A stretch of 64,000 nucleotides of DNA from Brachynemurus nebulosus (Eukaryota; Arthropoda; Insecta; Neuroptera; Myrmeleontidae), in assembly GCA_035578155.1 (NCBI GenBank), contig JAPWDM010000015.1:2095001-2159000 (forward strand), in the 5' to 3' direction. Below are positions 11,433 to 21,577 of this stretch, piece after piece. The first letter of the stretch is position 1. Every line of letters starts with the position of its first letter. The notes under the pieces were generated by a model that saw only the letters and a program-made list of their open reading frames with translations, made no database searches and was not told the DNA's origin. Both the position numbers and the translations under genes were made by a program.

Positions 11433-11950
11433 GTTTGGTAATTTTTCAAACACTATGTCAATTTTAATTAAAATTTCTGTTGTAAATCATAAGCGTCCTT
11501 TTAGCACGTCTATCCGTTACAATGTCCACAGAAAAATTAAAAACATCAACCCTTGAAAACTGATGTCCATTACAATGGATATACTAAATAAAGAGAAAAA
11601 ATTCATGCCTAGAAAGTAATTTTTACAAATTCCTTGTTTACTAACTTATTTATTTAAATCTTCTAATGCTTATTTTTTAAAATTGTATAAAAAATTGACG
11701 ATTCTCGGGTAAATATATTCATTTTTGTACTTACGTTTGATAACTGACGTAGACTGCTTCATGATGCACATTTTTAAAACACTAGTAATTTAATAAATTT
11801 TCAATAGATGTTGACACAGACCAATTGAAATAAAAATAGAATGTTCTATATGCATTTTAAAACAAAGTAAATCCCAAAAATTGATAATATCATTGTATAA
11901 ATACGGATTTAAATTTGTGTCCATTACAATGGACGTAGGGGCCCAAAGGG

Positions 11951-12206
11951 TTAACTGGACAACAGTGTCACGCAAAAATTTGTTCGGCTTACAGAGGTGT
12001 CCGCTGAACAGGGGCAGAGTAAATAATAGCATTAAATAATGCAGTATTCATAATTAATTTTTAATTTAGATTTATTTTTTAAATTGTTTTATTGAAATTA
12101 ATTTCATGGACAAATTTAGGTACTTCTACAAAAAAATAACGCTTACAAGTGCATCTTTACATTAGAATCATTGTTAACAAGTTAAAATGTGAACAATTAC
12201 ACCTAC

Positions 12207-12208
<2 letters not shown>
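11951..12208. other. Right flank of piggyBac, pogo-like remnant, no gene
   Basis: It starts with the right TTAA, then sequence (ACTGGACAACAG, GTTCGGCTTACAGAGG) that continues the pogo-like terminal sequence seen at 7192-7211. No terminus is visible on the right, and it runs into the dinucleotide repeat. Confidence 0.4.

Positions 12209-12297
<89 letters not shown>
12209..12297. repeat. (AT)n microsatellite
   Basis: About 45 uninterrupted AT units. The open frame through it (Ile-Tyr repeats) is an artefact. Confidence 0.97.
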
Positions 12298-12301
<4 letters not shown>

Positions 12302-15300
12302 CGCACTAAACGTACTCGCGTCCGGTTAATGAAGGTAATAATGTACTAAATAATATGTTATCGTCAAAAAATATAAATCTTAAAAGAGAGTCTGCTTAAA
12401 AGAGTGCTGAATGCATTGGTTTTAATATAGCATGTATAACGTCGCACTTTTTGTGCATTTTACGGTCCGCCATTTTGTTTTCTATATAAAGTATTATTGG
12501 TTGTAATTTTGGAGGTGTGACCATTTTATTGTGACGTCATCACCATATTTTTCAATATTTAAAGTTGTATTATAATCTAATTGCGATAATGTTCTATCAT
12601 ATTTTCGGTTGGGACGCTATTTTCTTTCAATTAAATATTAAATTAAATATAATTGATTTACTTATGTATTAAACTGTATTTTTATGTATAAATGTTTAAT
12701 GGCGATGTGTACTTCTTAACTTTAAATATATTGATTGCATTTCTGTTGTACTATTAATTCTAAGAAATTTATAATTGTTTATTTATTTCAAATGGTTCTG
12801 TTTCTGTTTGTGAGTCAGCAAGAGTGAACAAGTATGATGATTCACTCATGGAACTTCTATCAGTTTCCATGCAATTCTAAAATTTTCGATTTGTGCTTAT
12901 GTACGACAACTAAAGGATACTTAAGATATATTTATCGCACTCGTGCTGATTACTTTTATATTTCTCTTTCTCTTTAAAACTAATGTTTATGCTATTTTTT
13001 CTGGAAATTTCGATAGATAAAAATATATATAGATGTTGTTACCCCTTTCGGTGGTACACCTTGACGCAGCTCGACTAGCCTGGTTGAGCGAGGGGGGGTG
13101 AGGGGTTATATCCTCTGAGAGACAAAAAAATGTTTAACAAAAATTAGCAACTAATTACAAAGGACTAAACTATATTTTGTTGAGCGCCACCATGTTTTGT
13201 ATCCGAGAGAAAAACATGGAAAAGTCGTAAGTTGTTATCAACTATAATTACACTAGGGAAAATCTTAGCTGAAAGAAAAAAAATTTGAGAATGGTATGAG
13301 CAACCAATATTGCAATATAACTGAATTATTATTTACGTTGTTTTGTTTCATACAGCTTTTTTTGAAATTGATAAGTGGTATACAATAAACAGATTTTTTT
13401 TTTTTTGAAAAACGTGAGTAAATATATGTGAAAATTTATGATAGAGTGAAATATTCAAAAATGTGAATAATTTTATGTTGAGGGAATGGAAACTCAATCG
13501 GACAACTTTCAACATATCTGAACAGACCCTTCACATGAACATCAAATACAAATGTCAGATGGAATTTTATTCACCCAGTTTTGACGTAAGAAATGCAATT
13601 TATTTAAATAAAATATAAAATATCTATTTTGCAAATTTACTATTTCCTTTGTTCTAGGTAATTATAGCCGGCATTGAAAATTATACTTAACTAGTAATTT
13701 TCTATTTACAAATTAACCTATAGAATACCATGATGCGTAGACGGAATGTGCTTCCTGCAGTGAAATTGAACAAGCAGATATTATAATAAAAGGTAAATTT
13801 AATTTTTTTTTGTAATAAATTTATTTTCGTTTTACAAATTTATGGTAGCAATTTCTGTTATACGTCTGGTTTAAAATATTAACTAACAACAAAGACTAGA
13901 TCTAAAACGTTTAACAATCAACAACAATTTAACAAAACAAAAGTTTTATTTGCACTAACAACTTTTTACCAACTTGCCAAATTTTTACATATACAACTTT
14001 ACAAATACAATCTATAGCTCCATAATCCTAATAGCGGTAAACCGATATGCCCCAAAAGCTTTCCCTTCGTGTGTATTGAAGGTGACTCCTTCTTTTTTTC
14101 TCCCTCAACCTTCCGGGTACCAAATACGAAAGAGAGCTCGTTCCTCTTGTTTTACGCCTATCTCACCTCGGCGATTTATTTCTAGCTCTTTCGATACTTC
14201 CGCGCTTGCGCATTAGTTACTGGGCTGATTTTAAGTCAATACTGACACTTCCGTCCAACTGTCAATACACTTGTTTACATTCTAAACGTCAACTTTGTAA
14301 CCTAAGTTTTTACTGTCACCGTGACTTTTTAAATTAATTTAGTTTTGTCTTTTCTTCTTTAATTGAATTACAATTGTGTTAATATTAATATTTTCTTTTT
14401 AACTGTGATTTTAATTTACAATAAGTTAATACAATGTTCTTATTTTTCCTTTTTTTTTTTTTAGGTTCAAAGAAGCAGGAAACAAATTTGTATTTGGACT
14501 CAGTAGAAGCATTCAGTATTTTAATAAAATGAGATTGTAATGCTATTGTTCAATAAATTGATCTGCAAAACCAGTTGTTCAATCATTCAACCCATATTTT
14601 CCAGTCGAGTGAGTTACAAAAGTGAGCTACTCAACAAAATATAAAAAAAATTGTAGCAATGTTGACGAACACAACAAGAAAAGAGGAAGGATCATTATTA
14701 TTTATTAGACATTCGTTGATTATACATCGGTTCGTCATTCGTTAAAACGTTTACCGAGTAAATTATTTTAATTAATACGTATTTTCTTCGTGGAACGATT
14801 CCAAAATATAAAATTATTTTATTAATTATTATTCCCAATTATTTTAATACCGATTTATTTTGTTACGTTGTTGAATATTTTGTAAAACTATTTTGTTAAA
14901 TTGCGTATATATGGAAGTAAATAAAATACGTTAAAAATAAAATTTCTTTTATTTCGAAACCAACATTTAAATAATCAACTAAAGTGTAAAAAGTGCTTCA
15001 TGGTGCTCTAACCCACAACGAAATCCAGTAAGGAGACGAAAAACTCACACCTTTACGATAAGAAATCCAAGGGACATATCATCAAAAGAGCTGTGTGGGA
15101 GGGAAAGTTTATCAAAGATTACAAATAGTTAACATCCCCCTGACCGGATAGTCTCAAATTGGCATCGCCTTTGCGGGAATTGTGAAAAGGGTGTTGTGAA
15201 GAAAACTTGTAAATTGTTATCGCTTTTGCGGGAATTGTAAAAAGCGTTGGGAAGAAGCATTTAGAAGCGTTTATTAATCGATCTTCGAAACCGACCTGTA

Positions 15301-16434
15301 CGAAAGTGAATTTTACTGAAAAGGGAATTACCGATAAACCTACCTTCGAAAGAATAATTGGAGAAAATTTGAAGTGTTTGTAAAGTTTTACAGTGAAATA
15401 AAGTTTTCTTAGTGTTTAAGTTATAGAATAAATACAAGATGAATTGAGAGTCCAAAGTCCGAATGGGTCAGTTTATATTTGAAAAATTGGTAAACCCAGT
15501 ATAGAAAAATCATATATACGTCTTTTTTATTTACTATGCCGCATTTTAACTACTAAAATCTTACATATGTACAACCTACATAAAACTAAAAACCAGAAAC
15601 CCCAAACAGCTGTAGAATCTATATAAAAAAATATAGGTTCATTATGGCAAAAAATCACAAAAATAAATTGTAAATTCTGACTTTAAACAATAACCTTGTA
15701 TCAAATTTACCACATTTTGGGTTACTGAACAAAAATGTTTAAAAACATGCAAATTTCCTACATAAATAATTTTTATTTTTCTTTTATATTCACATTTTAG
15801 AAATTTATAAAAATAAGAAGAAAGTGCAGGTATTATTTAAATTATTTTATTACACTCTAATAATTGGCATCATCTAACAATTAATTGTACTCATATACTT
15901 TCCAAGAAATCCTCATTTTAAGAAATAAATACAAAGGGGCGCCGCTATAGGTAAACTACATAATGTTTATAAAATTATAATAAAAGCGGTTCCTTTGTAT
16001 TTGTAAATGTAACAATCGGTTACATGTATTATAAGTTTTTTTACTTAAACTAAAAATTCTAAAATTAGGCCTAAAGCCTGAAAATAATTTTTTTTTTTTT
16101 TTTTTAAGAATAAATTTATCGTATTTTATACATAGTTAAATAGAACCATTAATGAAGAACTACTGGTATTTTTTTTAAAATATCAGTTGTTTTATTGTAG
16201 TTATATCGGTTATATCTACTGACAGACTTTACATTTTTTTTAACTTTATCTAAATCACTATGAACATTATCTATTTGTCCTTATTTCAAATTTAGTTATG
16301 TTCCCCTATTTCGTGTATCTTAATAACACTGCTGTATTTTAACTCATTCCATTGATTTTTAACTTCCCCTCCATTCTCAATTAAAGTTGCTATCACTCTA
16401 GTGTAATTAAATAAGTGTTGTGTAAATTTCAAAG
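12298..16434. other. 4.1-kb AT-rich stretch without recognisable gene
   Basis: No open frame with a domain, no RNA gene. Contents noticed: a GC-richer patch at 13040-13110; a homopolymer T run near 13390-13406; a retroelement-LTR-like GC patch near 14070-14300 without a partner copy; an imperfect tandem repeat at 15156-15262; and a T run at about 16089-16105. The last few hundred bases should be the leader and possibly the 5' LTR of gypsy element A. Because A has lost its right end, no LTR pair can be drawn. Confidence 0.5.
15156..15262. repeat. Imperfect 52-55-bp tandem duplication
   Basis: Two adjacent units, 15156-15210 and 15211-15262, share AAATTG, ATCGC, TTTTGCGGGAATTGT and a GAAGAA-containing end. 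No function is known. It could be part of a retroelement leader. Confidence 0.7.
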
Positions 16435-17790
16435 ATGGATACCACCGACTTCAATGAAAATAAAATGAACACCAATGAAATGATGACTTCAACACCATCT
16501 GTAGTTGAGAGGCAGAACGAGTTGGCGGAGAACGAAACCAGCGACCAACACGACACAACCTCAATTGATAGCAATTACGAAGTACCGGACGCCGATGAAA
16601 CAGAAAAAAGTATTACCGACATGACGACAAACCCAAAAGAACAGGTACCTAACCTACAAAATTTTCAAGGTATGTTAGAATATTTATGTAAAAGTATACA
16701 AGAAACAAATAACAATGTAAAATTAACAATTAACAGTATAAAATTAGTCGAAAATAATATGCAAGTAACAAATAATAATATAAAATTGGTTGAGAATAAT
16801 TTAAAAGATGTTTTAAAAACAGAAATAAGTGAACTTAAAATATCTGTTGATAATAAAATAGCCAGTATAAGTAAAAAATATGACGAAAAAATCGAAAAAT
16901 TAGACACTCGTATAAATACAATTGTAACAGAAGTTCAGGAAAATAATTTAGTTAATGATAATAAAATTTCAAAATGTAACCAAGATATTAACGTATTAAA
17001 TAATAAAGTTCATTGTTTAGAAAATAACGTTACAACAAAAATTAATGATATAATAACAAATTTTGCTAGTAAAATAGTTAACACGGAAAATAAAATAGAA
17101 CTTGTTAATTTAGAAATAAGTAAATTAAAAGAATATATAAATAAATCAAATTTACAAAATATCAGTACAATGTTAAGTACGAATAACTCAAGCTCTCTTT
17201 CTAATAATTCTTCTGCTAATAGTCAGGATTTATCTGTTGTGATTCGTCAAAATTTGTTCAATATTAACGAATTTGATGAAAACATTAATTCAAATAACCC
17301 TATCGAATTTTTGAATGCACTAGATAATGTTTTCAATGAATCAGATTGTGTTAATTTTTCTGAACAGGATAAATTACGTTTCATTAAAAGCAAATTAACA
17401 GATAATGTTAAGAATATTTTTCCTTTGCACGAAACCAATATAAATACATATTCTCAATTTCGTGAATGGTTTATATCCGTTTTCTGGAGTCAGAAAATTC
17501 AGAATAAAATTTTATTAGATTTTTACACTAACAAAGGTCGTACGTCTGTTAAATCTAAATTAACCAGTCATTTACTCTATTGGTTTAGACAAACAAGATA
17601 TCTAGATTGTAAAATAGAACCAAGCATTTTTATCAGTACTTTATTAGAACATGTTGATAGTAACACGAAACGTATTTTGCGACATTGTAGAAATTTAAGT
17701 GAGCTATACGAGGAATTACAGAAAATAGATTTTTTTACTTATAGTAACAATAACAAAGGTTTTAATAATAATAATAATATATTTATTTGA
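16435..17790 (+). pseudogene. gag: gypsy A gag with long coiled coil
   Basis: 451 residues from ATG 16435. Residues ~1-65 are acidic and disordered. Residues ~80-245 form a long coiled coil of Asn/Lys/Ile-rich repeats with a repeated NNIKLVENN-type segment. Residues ~270-440 are the capsid-like domain shared with element C (FLNALDNVFNESD, LLDFYTNKGRTSV, LLYWFRQTRYLD). The Asn-rich end (KGFNNNNN) is cut by the LINE insertion. The remainder, rich in Asn/Ser with no CCHC zinc knuckle, resumes at about 18905 and ends at TAG 19180-19182, overlapping the protease frame. Confidence 0.8.
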
Positions 17791-18900
17791 CAACTGATGT
17801 ATTACATACGTGTCATCGTCAAGAAAACATAAATTAATAGATTTACAGAAACTCATTTATGGTATAAAAAGTACTAGAAACCAAGAAGTTTCTTAATTCT
17901 TTTTTAAATTTGTCATCATTACTATAGTAGTTTACTAGTTTCTCTGATAATTTGTTATTTATTTTAACACAATAGACGTATAAACCTTTACCGACTGTTG
18001 TCGTTTCATGTTTTGGTAATAAGATTTTATTTCGGTTTCTAGTATTGTACAAGTGTCTGTCCCCAAGAGCAGAGTAGTCATTACGATTTGCCCTCATGTA
18101 TAAAGCGGCATTATAAATATATATCGACGCTAATGTTAGCAGGTTATTAATTCTAAAAATTTCCCGACATGTTTCCCGTCTATTTATGCCAAAAATCAAT
18201 CTTAAAATCATTTTTTGTTTTTTGAATATTTTCTCCGCTGAAGTAGAGTTGCCCCAGCAAAGTATCCCATATTTTAGGTGTGGATATATATATGCATAGT
18301 AAATTGTTAACAAGACATTTACGTCATTACATATAACTTTTAATCTTCGGATTACGAAAATGCCTTTAGCTAACTTATTACTAAGCTCAGCCACATGACT
18401 TTCCCAACTAAGATTTTTATCTATAGTTATACCCAATAGCTTGAACTTGTCTACAACATCCAAAACATCACTATTAAAAGTGAACATGCGCTTTCGCAGT
18501 GAAAATATCATGAGTTTAGTTTTATTTTTATTAAGCTGTAATCTATTTCTATTGCAGTATTCATCAATGAAAACTAAATTTGTAGATGCACTCGTTTCCA
18601 GCAAGTGTTCCGACACAGCCGACGAGATAATACTAATATCATCTGCATACATAATGGAATCGTTTTCTGAGTCCAAACAGCAGTCAAAATCATTTATATA
18701 TATATACTGAACAATATAGGGCCCAAAATAGAACCTTGAGCCACACCTGTATTTATACTATTGATAGAAGAATTGACTCCATTTGTATTTACTAGTTGTT
18801 CTCTGTTTTCAAGAGAAGATTCCACCCAGCCTAAAGCTGTTCCTATAATATCCCCATAATAATAAGGAACATAGCGTAAATTACACAAATTTAAGTACAA
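17790..18900 (-). mobile_element. 5'-truncated LINE (jockey/CR1-like) inserted in gag
   Basis: On the minus strand, the end of a non-LTR reverse transcriptase. GVAQGSILGPILF starts near 18760, then the YADD active site (IMYADDISII) at about 18645, then the thumb region (KLLGITIDKNLSWESHV) and the typical C-terminal part (LKYGILCWGNS, HLYNTRNRNK) to a stop at 17843. The frame breaks once at about 18700 within a TA run, consistent with slippage. Everything upstream of the palm is missing, as in usual 5' truncation. The 3' end faces left and may end in the (AAT)n at 17762-17780. Exact ends and target duplication are not resolved. Confidence 0.82.
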
Positions 18901-19168
18901 ATACGTTTTACGATAACAACGGTTGGGATAACGTTCCTAGTACATCATTTGGAAATAATTATAATCGCTGCAGGTGTAATACACGAGGTAATACAAGACG
19001 TGTTTCATTCAATAGGAATTTAAATGGTACTCATTCTTATAATAATACTGATAATACTACTAGTAATAACGTTAGTAACGTTGAAAATCCCCATAATAGT
19101 AATAGTCAAAATAGTAATAATTCAAATATGAATCGTATTGATAGAACATTCCCTAATTTTTCATATGA

Positions 19169-20005
19169 TTGGGAAAACTAGACGATGACCTTGTGACGGA
19201 ATCACCGTTAGAGGTCAGTGACCCCAATAATTTTAATAATATTTCATTATCTAATAATATTAAAAATAATTTCAATTTTTCAGAAACTTATATATGTAAT
19301 ATCTTGGCTAATGACATGTTTAATGAATTTACCGATGAAAATAATTTTAACTCGGACACGGGTCCGGAAGATCGTAATAGTATGATTTTACCTTCACTTA
19401 ATTTAAATTTTTTTTATTTTAATGTTATTACTCTTGTTGATAGTGGTTGTAATATAGACTGTATAAATACAGAAATTTTTAGAAAATTAGATGACTTATA
19501 TTTTAAGAGATATGATAAACGGTTACCTTTAATTCCTACCTCTAAATGTTATATAACAACGGCAACGGGAAAGCGTTCTAAGCCTATAAAATTTCAAGCG
19601 TATATCGAGTTGTGGTATCGTGACATTATGCTACCTACAAATTGTTTATTAATTGATAATTTGGCCATGAATTGTATTTTGAGCGTTACTTGGCTTAAGA
19701 AATATTGTGCTAAATTGGATTTTTCTAATAATTTGTTAACTTTTAGTATTAATGGTCAACAACATACAATAGATTTTTATTCGATTAATGTACCTAATAA
19801 TAATGCGTTTAACGATGAATTTACACATAACCTAACTTTAGATGTTACATGTTTTGAGCGATTAGACGATGATACGGTTTATCAACTTAATAACGTTGCT
19901 TTTAATGAAGATGAAGAAGTGATTACTCCATTGAATGTCATTGAATCACATGTCCGTCAATTACGTCATCTTGATAGTGAAACCCAACATAAGTTGTTTA
20001 ATTAG
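19169..20005 (+). pseudogene. gypsy A protease region
   Basis: 278-codon frame in -1 relative to the end of gag (gag stop TAG 19180-19182); the track start TTG is not a real initiator. It contains the aspartic protease motif TLVDSGCNID near 19430-19460 and the family motif LLIDNLAMNCILSVTWL (flap and ILG-like region). It stops at TAG 20003-20005. Translation of 20009-20090 in a neighbouring frame continues the pol linker, so a frameshift plus one stop separates it from the RT. Confidence 0.75.
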
Positions 20006-20039
20006 TAAATATCAATTTGTTTTTTCGAAAAAACCGGGT

Positions 20040-20996
20040 TGTGTGAAACATTATTATTGCGAATTTCGAGTGCGTTAGCATGAACCGTTTTCAACTAAGT
20101 GCTATCCTATACCTTACGCTCGTTTGCCCGCTGTAGAGAAAAAAATTTCAAAAGTGTTAAAATGGCAAATAATTGAAAGAAGTTATTCGGAATATTCAAA
20201 TCCTATTCACGTAGTTATGAAAAAAGACGGTACTATACGAATAGTATTAGATGGTAGAAATATAAATAGGGTCTTGTTTACTGATTCTGAACAACCTTTG
20301 TCAGTAGAATATGTATTGGGTAAATTTCAGAACAAGAAGATCTTTTCCTCAATATATTTAGTTAAGGGATACTGGCAGTTACCTATTCATCCAAACAGTA
20401 GAAAATATACAGCATTCTTAATTAACGGTAAATGTTATCAATTATGTAGATTACCTTTTGGATTAAATTTGTCAGTAGGTGCATTTTTAAAGTGTATAGA
20501 TCATATTTTAGGACCAGAAGTACAAGAATTTTGCCATACATTCGTTGATGATATCGTAATAGCGTCTGAAGATATTGATTCACATTTACGTCATATTGAA
20601 ATAGTTTTAAATAAATTAGCTAATGCCGGTGTAACAGTTAATTATAAAAAGTGTTCATTTTTTAAGCCCGAAGTACATTTTCTTGGTCATGTAATTTTAG
20701 CTGCAGGAATTCGAATAGATGAATCTAAAATTGAGGCCATTAATAGATTAAAATTCCCAACTAACGTTAAATCTTTACAATTAGTTCTAGGTGTACTGAA
20801 TTTTTATAGACGATTCTTTCCTAATTACAGTTATTATACTTCGAAATTTTCTCATTTGCTTAAAAAGGATTCCAAATGGTCATGGGGTACTGAAGAAGAA
20901 CAAAATTTTTGTAAATTAATTGAATTATTTAAACAGTCAGTTATTTTGAAATTTCCCGATTTCTCTAAGGAATTTTATATAGACCGATGCTTCTAG
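20040..20996 (+). pseudogene. gypsy A reverse transcriptase
   Basis: Main open part 20124-20996. RT motifs in order: VMKKDGTIRIVLDGRNIN, SSIYLVKGYWQLPI (where the usual motif has SIDL, so the first catalytic Asp is replaced by Tyr), CRLPFGLNLSVGAF, and the active site FVDDIVIAS near 20543. Then KKCSFFKPEVHFLGHV and the connection into RNase H. A one-base loss at about 20983-20990 shifts the frame just before the RNase H TDAS motif. The Asp-to-Tyr change suggests catalytic death in addition to the frameshift. Confidence 0.82.
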
Positions 20997-20999
20997 TTT

Positions 21000-21577
21000 T
21001 GCTATAGCTGCTTATTTGTATCAACTTAACGGTGATGGTGCCCATAATCCTATTTCCTTTGTGTCAAGAGCCCTATTACCTAGTGAGATTAATTATTCTG
21101 TTTCTGAACGTGAGCTTTTATCTATAGTTTTTGCATTTAAAAAATTCCGTACTTATATATTAGGGCATAAAATAATAGTTAAAACGGACCACAAATCTTT
21201 ATCCTTTTTCGAAAATGCTAAAATTCTAAGTAGTCGATTGCTTAGATGGTTTCTTGCTTTGAGTGAATACAATTTTACGATAAAATACATTTCAGGTGAA
21301 GATAATTTTATTGCAGATACCTTTTCACGTAATCCTAGTCCGGATATTCAGGTTAGCTCAGACTTTTCTCAACCCTTTGTTGGTTTAACTAATTTTCCCG
21401 TTTCAAACGAATCAGAAAATGATACAATTTGTAACAATTTACGACTGGATTTTTCAGAAAATTCTATAATTAACTTCGTTAATAAAATTGTTAGATATCA
21501 GAATAGTGACCCTACCTGTATTCAGATTATAAATGATATAGATAATTTAGCAGATTCATATCAAATTTTTAACCGTA
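21000..21577 (+). pseudogene. gypsy A RNase H and linker
   Basis: Open from 21016. RNase H motifs: SFVSRALLPSE, SERELLSIVFAFKKFR, KTDHKSLSFF, ADTFSRNP. The linker to the integrase is cut by the pogo-like transposon at the TA 21576-21577. The frame resumes exactly after 24002 when the transposon and one TA are removed, so the insertion itself did not damage the surrounding frame. Confidence 0.82.

Larger units (their letters stand above)
10726..11469. mobile_element. SINE-like retroposon composite with 12-bp target duplication
   Basis: A 744-bp insertion flanked by AAAATTTCTGTT (10714-10725 and 11470-11481). It contains three copies of a tRNA-Thr-like head: a partial one on the minus strand and two complete ones on the plus strand. 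Each is followed by the same body (GTTTGGTAATTTTTCAAAC, then CACTATGTC). Long variable target duplications fit LINE-type target-primed insertion. The two plus-strand heads share a ~25-bp extension upstream (TTGGAGTGGCACTCGAAC). The left two-thirds forms a giant hairpin. Confidence 0.65.
10540..11490 (-). pseudogene. Likely N-terminal part of piggyBac transposase, split by SINE
   Basis: On the minus strand an open frame starts at ATG 11490-11488, is interrupted at 11481 by the SINE-like insertion, and resumes at 10713. It then continues with a strongly acidic sequence (IDNEEDIENICALLNN, ELEEEYEKFLDAID) to TGA at 10540-10542. Acidic N-termini are typical of piggyBac transposases and the position fits. 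The 12-bp target duplication lies inside the frame. The assignment is by position and composition, not by a conserved motif. Confidence 0.5.
7212..11950 (-). mobile_element. piggyBac-family DNA transposon, decayed
   Basis: The element is bounded by TTAA at 7208-7211 and TTAA at 11951-11954, the piggyBac target. Both ends start CCCT reading inwards (CCCTATCAG on the left, CCCTTTGGG on the reverse strand at the right), though similarity beyond that is weak. It is 4739 bp long, with the transposase on the minus strand in broken pieces. Subterminal motifs like GTCCATTGTAATGGAC recur near both ends. A SINE-like insertion sits inside the right part. Confidence 0.75.

Noticed and set aside
12149..12349. 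ORF of repeated Ile-Tyr
   Set aside because: Translation of an (AT)n microsatellite, not a gene. The same applies to the ORF at 29114-29314 on the minus strand.
13040..13110. GC-rich patch with inverted TTACCCCT/AGGGGTTA
   Set aside because: Could be a small structured RNA, but the stem is short and no RNA family was recognised.
14070..15130. Possible LTR and primer site (TGGTGCTCTAACCC near 15001) upstream of gypsy A
   Set aside because: No partner LTR, no clear tRNA match, and 1.4 kb away from gag, far more than the ~100 bases seen in related element C.
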